From the NCBI GenBank assembly GCA_018296165.2, contig JACKQL020000105.1, positions 1-64,000 on the forward strand: a stretch of 64,000 nt of DNA. The letters are read 5' to 3'. Positions 1-11,486 of this stretch are shown in pieces. Source of the stretch: Termitomyces sp. T153 (Eukaryota; Basidiomycota; Agaricomycetes; Agaricales; Lyophyllaceae). A model generated the notes under the pieces. It saw only the letters and a list, made by a program, of their open reading frames with translations, was not told the origin of the DNA and did no database searches. A program made the position numbers and the translations under genes. Each line of letters opens with the position of its first letter. Position 1 is the first letter of the stretch.

Positions 1-106
1 AACACTAACACTAACACTAACACTAACACTAACACTAACACTAACACTAACACTAACACTAACACTAACACTAACACTAACACTAACACTAACACTAACA
101 CTAACT
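1..106. repeat. Telomere-like array, (CACTAA)n = (TTAGTG)n
   Basis: About 17 uninterrupted 6-bp units fill the left edge. On the minus strand, reading outward to the end, the unit is TTAGTG, one base different from the common fungal telomere TTAGGG. The C-rich strand runs 5' to 3' from the left edge, which is the orientation of a true left telomere. It is not possible to tell from the window whether the array continues or is the physical end. The array overlaps the stop codon of the neighbouring gene. A short piece of the same repeat recurs at 30173-30187. Confidence 0.75.
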
Positions 107-2641
107 CTTGATATTCACCACGTCTAGCGCCAGTCGCCAAACAATTCCCCCCGAGGCCAGAGCTGAGCGCCCATGTGATCCACTAAGCAACCGGGCCTTG
201 CGTTGTTGATAATCCGCAAAATCTCCTAAAGAAAATTTGTGACCATGCCGAATAAAGCCAAGGTCGATGATGTGATCCGATCGAGGGTGGCGAAGGCATT
301 TCGTCGGTTTGCCTGTATAGAATGCCACGCCGCGGTCAAGGAGATGACGAATCATGCCTCGCACTGATTTGATATCTTTGCGAAATAGTTCAACAACGGC
401 ACGTGGCTCAAAAACGACAAGGAGAAACCATTGCTGCGTAAGCGGTTTATCCGTGACACCGATGACATGGGTAGTGGAACTTATACGACGGTAGGCAAAG
501 TACTGGTCGTTGACGATCTTCGTGAGTAACGTCGGCGCAAGATCCCACAAAGGAGCTGATAGCTTTGGACGAGGTTCTTTCGCAAGCACGAAATGATAGA
601 GATCTACCAGACATTTCTCCATGTCCTGGTCCAATGTCAGCGTCTTGACTCCTAACCTCCACAGCACCGTCGCAACGTTGACCATAGGTCTCTTTGGATC
701 AACCTCCCCATCTTCTAGCGCTAGGTTTACCTCTTTCTCGCTTCTCAGTTGTCCGTTATAAGGCACTGGTGCATTGAGAGCGTAGGTATCTAATAAATGT
801 TTTCGAAGATTGGCAGGCATGGGATGCCGCGCGGAAATGGGAATGGAGGCTGGTTCGGATACTCCTGGTTGTCGTTGGAGGTGATCTGCTGTACGGTTGT
901 CGATGGGACCGAGGTGCTTCTGACCAATTGAACGCCTTTGAGCCTTTTTCCTCTTCCTAGATTGCTGTTCATCCTCACTTTCGTCACTAGAGTCCTCATT
1001 GACGCCACCAGTATACGTGTAGCATCCTTTTATGTATGCCACGGCGTCGAAGTCTGGCGCTGGCGTCTGGCCCTGTGTTCCCAGAGGCTCGAGTTCTTTG
1101 AGAGTCTTGGGCATGCTAGTGCTGGGTATCTCCCGTTGGCAAGTGAGATTCGACGTGAAGTGCGATATTGGAGGCGCAGGGCGGAAGGCAGCTTGAATGA
1201 GATGCCATTCTCGTGCCGTAGAGAGGTAGAAGCGCTCCTCTGGTGCGTACGAGCCCCAGACGCTCTCCCAATCCTCTCTGGGAACGACAACTTGTCGGTA
1301 CCGTCCAGGAGAAAGCTTCATCCACTCGTACATGCAGTCACCGACATGAGGCACGATTGACCCGGCGTCCAACTTGTTTTTTTTTGCAATGTCCTCCTCT
1401 TCAAGCCTCTGGCGACGTTCCTCGGGCGTTTCCTTCTCTACCGCCTCGGCTAGGTCGCTGCTATGTTGCCTGAGCCACTCAGCCGGTTCAGCTTCAAGCA
1501 CGGCCTCGGAATCGAGCTCCTGCGGTGAGACCGGCGGGGAGAGAGGGGATTCTCTCAAGTCATTTTCGGATGCGTCCCCAGGCTTTGGGCTTTGAGAACG
1601 AGCATCAAGGACGAGTGCCGTCGACGAGAACGATGATGACGGTGACATGTTGTACCAGAATGCTATGGATGGTCGGGGGTCTTCAGCTGGCGGGAGATGA
1701 TTGCAGTATGCGTCGATGGCCCTTCGAGCTTCTTCTTGACAAGGACGGAACCGCCACATGGGATCGTCGTCTTTCATTGGTGTCGGGCGAAATCCCCAGC
1801 AAATAAAGAGCGGGACGTTTGCCAGTACAAATGCAGGAAAGGCTTCTTTATACGCTATATTGTTGCAACGAGTATACAATCCTGGACGCGTACCAGGGGC
1901 AAAATTACATATAAAGGACTGATGTACCCCATTGAGCCACGACGATTCCAATTTGAGCTTTTCTTCACCAAAGACGAGCCAAGACGGGGGACTGCCCTCC
2001 AAAGAGGAGTGGTGGACCATGTCGAGTGCGATAGTGAAGGAAAGAAATGCACAGAGGGCAACGAAAGCACTTCGAGACGCGAAGGCAGCCCCGATAGCAT
2101 CGTCCGACCTTTGATGGAACCCGCGGTAGCCACATTCATACGGCAGCGCAGGGACCCTCATTTCAGACCATTCATACGCTGACTTCACGTTTCTTCGCAA
2201 GAGACCCGTTGATAGGGTCACCAGCTTCCCCTCCAGCCTTTCCCAAGCGTCGACCAAGTCTGCGCGGAGATGGTATACATGGTGTGTGCCGCGTGGGGCC
2301 ATACTTGTTGGGATCCTGCCAGGTATGAGACGTAAACATTCGAATGGACCTGTCCAGGTGACGTGAAGGGGCCAGAATCCCAGGAAGGGCCACGCATTTT
2401 GAAGCCAGCGCGTTTTGTGTGGACGGCGGCAGTAGTCGTACACGGATCCTATGTCAATGATTGTTTTGTCGCTCGGATTATGCATGGGGAGAGGAAGCCT
2501 CTGGCCGTTAGGTGACGACCATAAGCCATAGTGGTCAGGCTCCCACATGAAGTTCAGTTTATCTACGCGAGCGATTCGCACACGCCATTCGTCTTTAGTC
2601 GCAGGAATCTGATTCTGAATTTCGAGAATTGTATCGGTCAT
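101..2641 (-). CDS. Unknown 846-residue protein next to the telomere
   Basis: This is a single uninterrupted reading frame, long for a window where most genes have introns. I do not recognise a named domain. The N-terminal third is rich in aromatic residues (Trp and Pro blocks such as WPFLGFWPLHVTWTGPFE). The middle, about residues 340-420, is Ser/Pro- and Glu-rich and probably disordered. A basic patch SRKRKKAQRR near residue 570 follows an acidic Ser/Asp/Glu run and could be a nuclear localisation signal. A folded-looking C-terminal part follows. The start ATG lies just inside the left repeat block, so its promoter would be in that block. The TAG stop is inside the TTAGTG array, so the native C-terminus may have been cut off when the telomere formed. 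It could be part of the repeat-bounded element to its right or an independent subtelomeric gene. Confidence 0.6.
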   Translation of the reverse strand: MTDTILEIQNQIPATKDEWRVRIARVDKLNFMWEPDHYGLWSSPNGQRLPLPMHNPSDKTIIDIGSVYDYCRRPHKTRWLQNAWPFLGFWPLHVTWTGPFECLRLIPGRIPTSMAPRGTHHVYHLRADLVDAWERLEGKLVTLSTGLLRRNVKSAYEWSEMRVPALPYECGYRGFHQRSDDAIGAAFASRSAFVALCAFLSFTIALDMVHHSSLEGSPPSWLVFGEEKLKLESSWLNGVHQSFICNFAPGTRPGLYTRCNNIAYKEAFPAFVLANVPLFICWGFRPTPMKDDDPMWRFRPCQEEARRAIDAYCNHLPPAEDPRPSIAFWYNMSPSSSFSSTALVLDARSQSPKPGDASENDLRESPLSPPVSPQELDSEAVLEAEPAEWLRQHSSDLAEAVEKETPEERRQRLEEEDIAKKNKLDAGSIVPHVGDCMYEWMKLSPGRYRQVVVPREDWESVWGSYAPEERFYLSTAREWHLIQAAFRPAPPISHFTSNLTCQREIPSTSMPKTLKELEPLGTQGQTPAPDFDAVAYIKGCYTYTGGVNEDSSDESEDEQQSRKRKKAQRRSIGQKHLGPIDNRTADHLQRQPGVSEPASIPISARHPMPANLRKHLLDTYALNAPVPYNGQLRSEKEVNLALEDGEVDPKRPMVNVATVLWRLGVKTLTLDQDMEKCLVDLYHFVLAKEPRPKLSAPLWDLAPTLLTKIVNDQYFAYRRISSTTHVIGVTDKPLTQQWFLLVVFEPRAVVELFRKDIKSVRGMIRHLLDRGVAFYTGKPTKCLRHPRSDHIIDLGFIRHGHKFSLGDFADYQQRKARLLSGSHGRSALASGGIVWRLALDVVNIKS

Positions 2642-2694
2642 TTCACGCAGCTACAAGCGATATAAGGGATCCACAACTTCAAGAGACGTGAGTC

Positions 2695-3545
2695 AGGAAC
2701 TAGTATAGAGAGACAGGCTGTATTACGCTGGTGTAAGCAACGGCACCACTTCAATAACGAAAGCAAAGCCTTACTAACCCTGAGATCAGCCACAGACGCG
2801 TAGTCTTCAGAATCCTTTCGTAAACAAAGGCCAGGCAGACGTTGTGCCAAACGGCTGTTCCCAGCCGTAAGAGCACTAGAGGTCAAGGAAAAACTTGAGC
2901 GTAGTCCTACGCCCAAGTCGCTATGATCGATGAAAGAGGGAAGCGAATATATTACGCTGCGTTGACCACAACGGAGGTATGGCTTAGTTGGAGCGATAAG
3001 TAAGTCTTGAGCGTAGTCCTACGCCCAAGTCGCTATGATCGATGGAAGAGGGAAGCGAATATATTACGCTGCGTTGACCACAACGGAAGAGTACAAGAGG
3101 CGTAATTCGCGAGCTATTATAGCGAAACGGCCTCTGTGAGAGAAAAGACAGACTGATTACGGCGGTGTAAGCAACGGCACCGCTTCAATAATGAAAGCAA
3201 AGCCTTACTAACCCTGAGATCAGCCACAAACGCGTAGTCTTCAGAATCCTTTCGCAAACAAAGGCCAGGCAGACGTTGTGCCTAACGGCTGTTCCCAGCC
3301 GTAAGAGCACTAGAGGTCAAGGAAAAACTTGAGCGTAGTCCTACGCCCAAGTCGCTATGATCGATGGAAGAGGGAAGCGAATATATTACGCTGCGTTGAC
3401 CACAACGGAGGTATGGCTTAGTTGGAGCGATAATTAAGTCTTGAGCGTAGTCCTACGCCCAAGTCGCTATGATCGATGGAAGAGGGGAGCGAATATATTA
3501 CGCTGCATTGACCATAACGGAGGTGTGGCTGAGTTGGAACGATAA
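2695..3545. repeat. Left hairpin-bearing repeat block (two tandem copies)
   Basis: Two copies of a unit of roughly 430 bp lie head to tail (about 2695-3115 and 3116-3545). Each contains an almost palindromic hairpin with arm ACTTGAGCGTAG (for example 2893-2918, one mismatch) and shorter sub-repeats beginning CTTGAGCGTAG (around 3006, 3330 and 3441). The block matches the one at 18297-19245 in the opposite orientation. Shared landmarks include the segment reading GGCTGTTCCCAGCCGTAAGA and the adjoining tract ending GGTCAAGGAAAAACTTGAGC. It also holds the probable promoter of the unknown gene to its left. Confidence 0.85.
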
Positions 3546-3950
3546 TTAAGTCAAATCACGTGAGCAAACGCGTCTCGTTATCTGAAGTAGAAAGTCACGT
3601 TGGAAGTGACCGTTTAAGAGACCATCGTGTACATGTACCTACGTCGTGACTCGCAACGAAATGTGTATATAGTAATAGACGCGTAATAGAGCAATACTCA
3701 ATGAACGCACAGCAGACACGCTACAGACCAATTGCTAACGAACACGACAACGTAACCAAGACGCTCCAGACGAACGGTGGGCTCTATAACGCTGAAATCA
3801 AATGCAATCACGCCTTACTGTGAAAATGAAGACATTATCATGGCAGTAACATTTCAAGCTAGCGTACACAGGAACACTAATCAACGGTATACGGCAACCC
3901 TATGAGTGAAATTGAGGCAAATGCAGATACGGTAGCTGTACGAATTCTAC
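3546..3950. other. Intergenic, no feature seen
   Basis: No reading frame or repeat that I can support. It lies between the left repeat block and the 3' end of the SNF2 gene and probably contains that gene's 3' untranslated region. Confidence 0.5.
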
Positions 3951-6900
3951 TTAAACAAGCTTGGTCAACTTCCCCTTGCTTTTCTTGTCCTTTACTGGGG
4001 CCCCCATAAGCGCTGCACGAGGCGGAGGAGCAACATCATCGAGCCGTGCCAAACGACGGCTGGGTCCAGCACTGGCGGATGCAAATGATGCCGAGGAATT
4101 TGCCAGGCCACGACGAATCTGTATAAGTTCATCCGACAATTTGGTGCGAGCTTCGCGCGTTCCTATGTATGAAGGCAATCTATTAGTGATCTTCCAGTGT
4201 TTATTGCGACAATAGTTCACCCTTTTCCGTGCGTGGAGATAGGAAGGAACGGGGCAAACCCGTCGCCACCGTGTTTGTGGACGGTGGCATTGCCACGCTT
4301 GATAAATCTTCAATTATCTGAGCGTGAGCAACATCCCCCAGAGTGCCCTGCCTCGCGCGCTTCGTCGGACCGTGTTCAGGCGACCCAGAGGGAGGTGTCA
4401 CCACAGGGCCTGATAAAATGATCGCACAGGTTAAGTGACGGCGGCATCTGAGTGTCTGAGGGAGAAACATACCTTTCCGGCGGGGAGCTCGAGAGGCGGC
4501 TGCCTGCCCCTCATCATCGCTGCCAACGAAGATTGGTGTGCGCCCACGCGCAGTCTTCAGCTTCTTGACCTTGCTAATATCATTCTCCGCGATGAGCTCC
4601 TCCGCTAGGCAAACATGTGAGTGCGGTTCGCTTCACCATTAGTATTGATCTTACGCTCCGAATAGCGCGAGGAAGGGGCATCGCTGATCGGGTCGAGATC
4701 TGTAATCAACATGGACGATGCATCGCTGGTGGCGCCCTCAGGAAGGTCGATTGATTCAGGAAGAGGGGCCTTCTGGTGAGATGCAGTAGCTTCGTCATCG
4801 ACATCGTGACCATCGTCGATGGCTGATCCAGAGAGAATTTGCTGCAAATCTAGCTGGATGTGAATAACGTTGTGAAAGAAGAAGACCAACCACATACCTC
4901 TTCCAGTCTGTTTGTTCACAAAGACATCGAAAGCATCCTTCTTTCCACGGGCTACGTTGTACATGACGAGGTCGGCGGAATCCTCGGCGAAGAGATGGAT
5001 TTCCGTCACCGTTTTCCTCTGTGGTTGGCGCCACGCTCGTCCGCGGATTTGTTGTTCCTCCTGAGAGGACCATGGTTGATCCTGTAGGAATGAATTTAAT
5101 AACGATTATCTACAACAGGGTAAATGTCGACGCACGAAGAAAATTATAACGTCGGCGCAGGTGAGGTTGAGACCGGCGGAACCCACGCTGGATATGATAA
5201 GAACGCGCGCAGGCTGCGAGTCGTTGTAGAATGTCTTGACGATTTTGTCTCTTTTGGCGACGCTGATCTTACCATTGATAGCGAGCGTAGGTACGTTGTA
5301 AAGAGAGAGAACCTATGGTGAAAAAGTTGAACATTGGAGACACTGGACGAGTTGAGAGTATGCATACATTCTGGAAAAGCGGGACCATGGACGAGAAATA
5401 AGCAAACATCAAGATCCGCCTGGTCTTTGTAATACCAGCGGTGATGGGAGGAGGGGGCGGGAAGACAGGCAGTCCATCGCTGAAAGATACATGATGAACA
5501 TCGTCTCGCGAGGTGTAGTGGGCACAGATACGGGCTGCAACGTCTAACTTTGTGGTCCTGACGGCCTGCCAATCCTGCAGAGTTTTGAACGTCGGATAGG
5601 GATCACCCGGGTTCTCTTTGGCCCAGACTATCGTTACGCGATAGTCGTTATAGAAATTCTGTTTGGAATGCTGAGTTAGAACAGTCTACGGTGAAGAAAT
5701 GTAGGACCTCACGGTGGTCTTGATCTCACTGGGGCTGGCGCTTTCAGACGCATCGATCCTGGCGAAAGATTAGCAGAGGGGAGAAGGTGATGGGTGAAAA
5801 CGCACATTGCCTTGGCCTGCTCGTTGCATTTGTCCATGATGGCCTTTTCTTGAGGGGTAATCTTCAAGACGCCAGTGATCTCGACAAGTGGGGGCAAAGC
5901 AACGAGTGGCCGGCCTTCATGGTTCAAGCTTTCAGTAGTTCGGCGCAGGAAATGACCTTTGGCCTGCTTTTGGAGCCGTTTGACTGCCATGACCTGTTCT
6001 TCATTCGCAGCGACGCCGTCATCGTCCAATTTCTTTGCACGCCGTAAAGCCGCCGCATCTTCCTTTTCCTCAGCCAACGAGGCTTCGGTAAAGAAGTGTG
6101 GCACTCCTGCGAGTCGGAGCATGGAGGCAATATCCTGTAGCAATGAGTAAGCTACATCCCTCAAATCATAACAAGGGGGCCGTACACGAGACGAAGTATG
6201 AAGAGGCGTTGCTGTCATCGGCAGCCTGATCCTTGCGTTCTGTAAAAGGCGTAACATAGCCAGATGCTTTGGCCCTGGGTTCCGAAAGTTATGGGCTTCG
6301 TCAATGATTGCAACGAGAAAATGTTGTCCGAAAATGGTGTTAGTTAAATCTTTACGAGCGTTCGGTATATGCCAAGGCATGACGGCATTTTTTTTCCTCT
6401 TGGGAGGCTTCACATGAGTAGTAGAGTAGTCTCTGGCAATTATCTATAATTCGCAAGCTCAGAGGTGCTCTATGTGAAAACGACATGACATACCGAGTGG
6501 CTCGCAATAACGATACGGTTGTGGGGTCGGTGTTCGGATGAATGGAACGGCCCAGTTGGCCCCCAAAATTGCTCAGCGGCAACGGATCCATCATAGAAAA
6601 AGATATCTACCGCACGTCCAACGAGAAGAGCCTTGATCTCACTCCCCCATTGAGGCATGAGTGTTCCGGGGCAAACGATAAGGTGTGGAAGGGAAGGAAC
6701 GGTGGCTTCTAGACCCAGAAAGGTTTTGTCTCCTGAGAAACGTTCAGACAAATGCTCGTTGCAAAGGAAATCAAACTCACTAATTATCTTGGGAACGGCA
6801 CGCTTGTTCTTCTGGGCGGATATGGCCACATTTAGAAACGCGATGAGCGCGATGGCTTGTGCAGTCTTCCCAAGACCGACCTCATCTCCAATCAGGGCTC

Positions 6901-8284
6901 CCAAAGTGTCACTCGAGGAAGGTTCTTCGGTGAAGATGGTGCGTACAATGGAGTGTACGCCGGCAAGCTGATGCCAATGCAGGCTAAACTTGGACAAGAC
7001 TCCGTTATGAAGATCAGCTTCGAGATTGTTGAACAGATGAGGATCATCCCAAATGTTGGCACCAGTGTGATGACGGTAACGAACAAAGATGGGGGGTAAG
7101 CCAGACGTAAAGCCGAGGGCGATGGCAAGCTGAGCAGGGTTCATGGAGGATTCTACCTCCATGCCAAAGTCGCCACCATAGCTGTTGAGCGACTTGTGAT
7201 TCTCAGCCATGACAGAAAGGCCAGGCTCGTCGTCATCAGGGAGCTGGAGCTCAAAATAATCATGGTACAGGGCGGCTATGTCGGAGACGTCTTCCGCAGA
7301 GGCGAGGGACTTTAAAGCCAAGGCAGACACTTTGGAAGCTCCTGCAATCGGTGTCAGAATGGACGACGATCAAGGAGGGAAGAGGCTGGCTCGAAATTAC
7401 TCACCTTTGGACTCGATGCGCTTGTCCACCTTCACGCCCAGCCCAGCCATGACAGTCTGCAGCTGCGCCAACATCTCAGTCGCTGCAGCGGTATTCTCGG
7501 GAGTGCTGAACAGCTCCGAGGCATCACGCCACTTAGCTGCGGCGCGTATCATCTGGGTCACAGCCGTTTTTGTCAGTGGTTTGCCGCTGTTCGCCAGGTC
7601 TGCAAATGAAGTTCCGAGAAATATCCAGAGTACATTGAATAAATGCTTACTGCTCATTGCTTCTTCTGCGGCTGCCTGAATTTTGTCGCGCTTGTCACGG
7701 ATACGGTTGAGCTGGACACGCGTCGTGGTCCATACTCTTTGGACAATGCTTTGGAGCCCATCACGAACCTTCCCTGGGAGAAGCTCGCAACCAGAGGGAA
7801 AGGCCTCGTCGCCGAAGAGCAAGCGGCCAAGTGGATCGATTATAAGGGGAATATAGCCGGTTGAGTCCAGCCATGCTTTCTTGTTCTCTATGTTACCTTC
7901 GTTCATAAGAAGCGTCGCTGGGTGAACACCGTACTCGCGAAGCATTTTGATCGCCTTATCGTGAACGTCCCAACGGTTCCATCGCGTGGTGACGAAAGTG
8001 TTCCACTTGGCTCGGCCAGGATGGTAAGGAGCGCCCTTAGAGCCGGTGGCGAAAGACAACTTCTTGGTCTTGGACTTAATCGAATCGTAGGCGTCGAAGT
8101 ATGCCTTAATGTCGATGGCATCCGAGCGTGACAAACCAGGAGGGAGGCGAGCATCGTCGTCGGGGAACAGACCATGATGGATGCCAGTAACGTCTTGCCA
8201 AGTTGGCCAAGTCCACATGATACCGGGGGGAGTGGTGGCGAAGTAGATTTCAATAAGGCCAGAGGCAGCTGAGTGAGAAGGCAT
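3951..8284 (-). CDS. SNF2-family DNA-dependent ATPase, multi-exon
   Basis: This is probably a chromatin-remodelling or DNA-translocating ATPase. Reading leftward from ATG 8284, the exons give an N-terminal region of about 290 residues with no recognised domain. The P-loop DEVGLGKTAQ follows (near 6858-6892), then IVCPGTLMPQW, the Walker B box IIDEAHNFRN (near 6290-6312) and the TATPLHT motif (near 6195-6219). The C-terminal helicase lobe has RVLIISSVGSAGLNL and motif VI QIRGRAWRQPQR (near 5018-5053). A Ser/Lys-rich tail ends in KKSKGKLTKLV with the stop at about 3951-3953. At least eight exons are implied by frame changes with GT/AG signals; the intron at about 7338-7404 joins KRIESKG to ASKVSALALK. 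All ATPase motifs appear intact. Exact exon borders between 4300 and 5700 are uncertain. It is transcribed away from the rest of the element's genes. The family is certain; the subfamily is not. Confidence 0.85.
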
Positions 8285-8990
8285 AGTGGGCGATATGGGT
8301 TAGCAGAGGCAGAACGTGTATATATACCATCTGCACAGAGAACGGAGGGACTTAGACGAGACAGGAAGCTGTCTTCACGCGTAACCGTGCCATACTTGCC
8401 GCGGAAAAACTCACTGTCAGCAAGAGAAGGGAAGGAATGTTACAATTAAAGCGAGATACGACACGTGAATACAGCCAGTACGTAGTCAGAACCAATCCGT
8501 TGCCAGCCTGGCGTCAAATGCGCGTACGATCGCGCAAGCAACGTTTTACCACGCGCCAACGTCCCGCTAGCCTGTCAAGAGTCAACGAGGCGGAAGGAAT
8601 AAGAGCCAGCTATCGAAGTGTTTTTCGACGGCATAAGCGTGCCTTGTGAAGCAGTTCATTTGCCCCTGACAAGCTGAGAAAAAGTCAACGAAGGGCGGTA
8701 TAGAAGGAAAAGAAGAGGACATACATCGATAGAATCAGCGTATAGATTTTCTGCAGACGGATAGAAAAAGACGAAGGTACGCTGCATATCGAAGTGGAAA
8801 TGAGAATCAGGGACGGATGCAGCAACAGGAACAAGGAAGACTCACAAATACAGGGGAGCACGTCAAGCGTCGAGGCTGTAATTCCCGCGGCAGCAAAGAA
8901 GCCTGGAGTTCCGCCGGACAGAGATGGGGCATGAAGGTTGCCATGCCAGGAGTGGAGGTGCCAAACACAAGCAACTCGAAGCGAGCGTAC
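8285..8990. other. Intergenic, upstream of the SNF2 gene
   Basis: Short frames on both strands show no recognisable protein features. The first few hundred bases must hold the SNF2 promoter. Nothing else is seen. Confidence 0.4.
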
Positions 8991-8992
8991 TC

Positions 8993-9310
8993 ATGTTGAG
9001 AATCCCTTAAGCAGAGCGGCTCGTTGTCGTACAGCGAGGCAACAAATGCGCATGTGTCCTCGGCGGACATGGAGTGAGCCATACTGTTGATGAGGTCGGC
9101 TCAACACAAGGCGTAACTTCGAATATACTCGTGCCTAAGATCCTCTCGAGCAGAGTAACTCGTTGTCGTACGATTAAGGATAGATAGTATTGTGACAGAC
9201 GCAGAGAAAGTGATCGTGGCGCGATGAACGATGAATTAAACGAGTATACTCGTGCGCGAGATCCTCTCAAGCAGAGTAACACATCGTCCTACGATGAAAG
9301 ATAAATGAAC
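8993..9310. repeat. Three diverged direct copies of a ~120-bp unit
   Basis: A segment with the pattern ATCCTCTCNAGCAGAGTAAC followed by TCGTTGTCGTAC recurs near 9002, 9140 and 9262, each preceded (in the last two) by a TATACTCGTGC box and followed by AGATAGAT/AAATGA-like sequence. Spacing is about 120-140 bp. The copies are diverged, so this is an old tandem array. Confidence 0.6.
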
Positions 9311-9365
9311 GTTGAAAGACCGCACTAAGAGTGAACCAAGTTCAAGATCCGAACTTCCCCACGAT

Positions 9366-11300
9366 TGTTTTTTTTGGTTATCTTGTCTTATCGTATCTTA
9401 TCCTATCTCGATCATATCATATCTTAGTTCACACGCTGACTTGGGCAATTTCGAGCTCTAAGTCTCTTATCCTATCTCGATCATATCATATCTTAGTTCC
9501 CACGCTGACTTGGGCAATTTCGACCTTTAGTCTCTGCGTATTCCGACGTCCTCTACCTTTCCTCTTTCCCACAGCACGATAGGACTCCCACAGCACGGTT
9601 TGGAGTTGCATTGGAGGACTCCTTTCGCGTCGTTCCGTCGCCTTCCTCGTAATGAGACTGACTGGCATGGGAGGATTCCCTGGCAGTTGCCGCGTGTGGA
9701 CGTGCTGCTCTGCTGGAGAGGATCTTCAGCATGAGTACACGAGGACTGCTGTTCAGCGGATTAATTACAACACTACATTATCTAGACTACGCTCTCTTTA
9801 CTCCGTGGGTTCATACATAGTGATTCTTACCTATCTTATCCTATCTTATCCCATCGCATCGTACTTCTACAATCGCCCTTGACACTGGGTTCATACATAG
9901 TGATTCTTGTCTATCTTATCCTATCTTATCCCATCGTATCGTACTTCTACAATCGCCCTTGACACATATTTCAAAGTTATTTCATCTTGTCTTATCGTAT
10001 CTTATCGTATCTCGATCATATCATATCTTAGTTCACACGCTGACTTAGCAATTTCGAGCTCCATTTCGACGTCCTCTCTACCTTTCCTCTATCCCACAGC
10101 ACGATGGGACTCCCACAGCACGGTTTGGAGTTGCATTGGAGGACTTCTTTCGCGTCGTTCCGTCGCCTTCCTCGTAATGAGACTGACTGGCATGGGAGGA
10201 TTCCCTGGCAGTTGCCGCGTGTGGACGTGCTGCTCTGCTGGAGAGGATCTTCAGCATGAGTACACGAGGCCTTCTGTTCCGCGGATTAATTACTACACTA
10301 CATTATCTAGACTACGCTCTCTTTACTCCGTGGGTTCATACATAGTGATTCTTACCTATCTTATCCTATCTTATCCCATCGCATCGTACTTCTACAATCG
10401 CCCTTGACACATATTTCAAAGTTATTTCATCTTGTCTTATCGTATCTTATCGTATCTCGATCATATCATATCTTAGTTCACACGCTGACTTGGGCAATTT
10501 CGAGCTCTAAGTCTCTTATCCTCTCTCGATCATATCATATCTTAGTTCCCACGCTGACTTGGGCAATTTCGAGCTCTAAGTCTCTGCGTATTCCGACGTC
10601 CTCTACCTTTCCTCTTTCCCACAGCACGATAGGACTCCCACAGCACGGTCTGGAGTTGCATTGGAGGACTTCTTTCGCGTCGTTCCGTCGCCTTCCTCGT
10701 AATGAGACTGGCTGCATGGGAGGATTCCCTGGCAGTTGCCGCGTGTGGACGTGCTGCTCTGCTGGAGAGGATCTTCAGCATGAGTACACGAGGCCTTCTG
10801 TTCCGCGGATTAATTACTACACTACATTATCTAGACTACGCTCTCTTTACTCCGTGGGTTCATACATAGCGATTCTTACCTATCTTATCCTATCTTATCC
10901 CATCGCATCGTACTTCTACAATCGCCCTTGACACATATTTCAAAGTTATTTCATCTTGTCTTATCGTATCTTATCGTATCTCGATCATATCATATCTTAG
11001 TTCACACGCTGACTTAGCAATTTCGAGCTCCATTTCGACGTCCTCTCTACCTTTCCTCTATCCCACAGCACGATAGGAATCCCACAGCACGGTTGGGAGC
11101 TGCATCGGGGGATTCCTTTTGCGCTGTTCCGTCATCTACCTCGTAATGAGACTGCATGGGAGGATTCCCTGGCAGTTGCCGCGTGTGGACGTGCTGCTCT
11201 GCTGGAGAGGATCTTCAGCATGAGTACACGAGGCCTTCTGTTCCGCGGATTAATTACTACACTAAAGTGTCTGGACTACGCTTTCTTTACTCCGTGGGCC
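9366..11300. repeat. Tandem array of four ~440-600-bp modules
   Basis: Four near-identical modules start at about 9372, 9984, 10423 and 10947. Each begins with a TATCTTATCC/CGTATCTTATC pyrimidine-rich minisatellite, continues through two CCCACAGCACG boxes, a segment containing GGAGGATTCCCTGGCAGTTG, and ends near ACTACGCTCTCTTTACTCCG. The first and third copies have internal duplications of the TTAGTTCACACGCTGACTTG segment. The last copy is shorter and runs directly into the upstream region of the 902-residue gene. Reading frames across the array are repeat-driven and are not supported as genes. The position suggests a promoter-proximal or satellite function. Confidence 0.9.
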
Positions 11301-11486
11301 GTACTTAGTAAATGAACGACGTTCACCCCCCTGCGTTTAGCAATCAAGTTGCCTTGCTCTCGCGTGCTAAGTCTCCAAACTGTCTGTACCATCCTTATAT
11401 ACGTTCGACTCAGCGGGTTATTCGTTGCAACCCTGCACGCCGTACTTTGCTTTGCCGTCGTTCCTCTCTACAAACCCCCAACGCCC

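Noticed and set aside
9331..10931. Plus-strand frames of 80-175 codons across the module array
   Set aside because: They repeat with the modules, contain the low-complexity TATCTTATCC tract and have no protein-like conservation pattern.
11349..11486. Upstream extension of the 902-residue protein before 11487
   Set aside because: The frame is open but has no ATG; the first ATG is at 11487.
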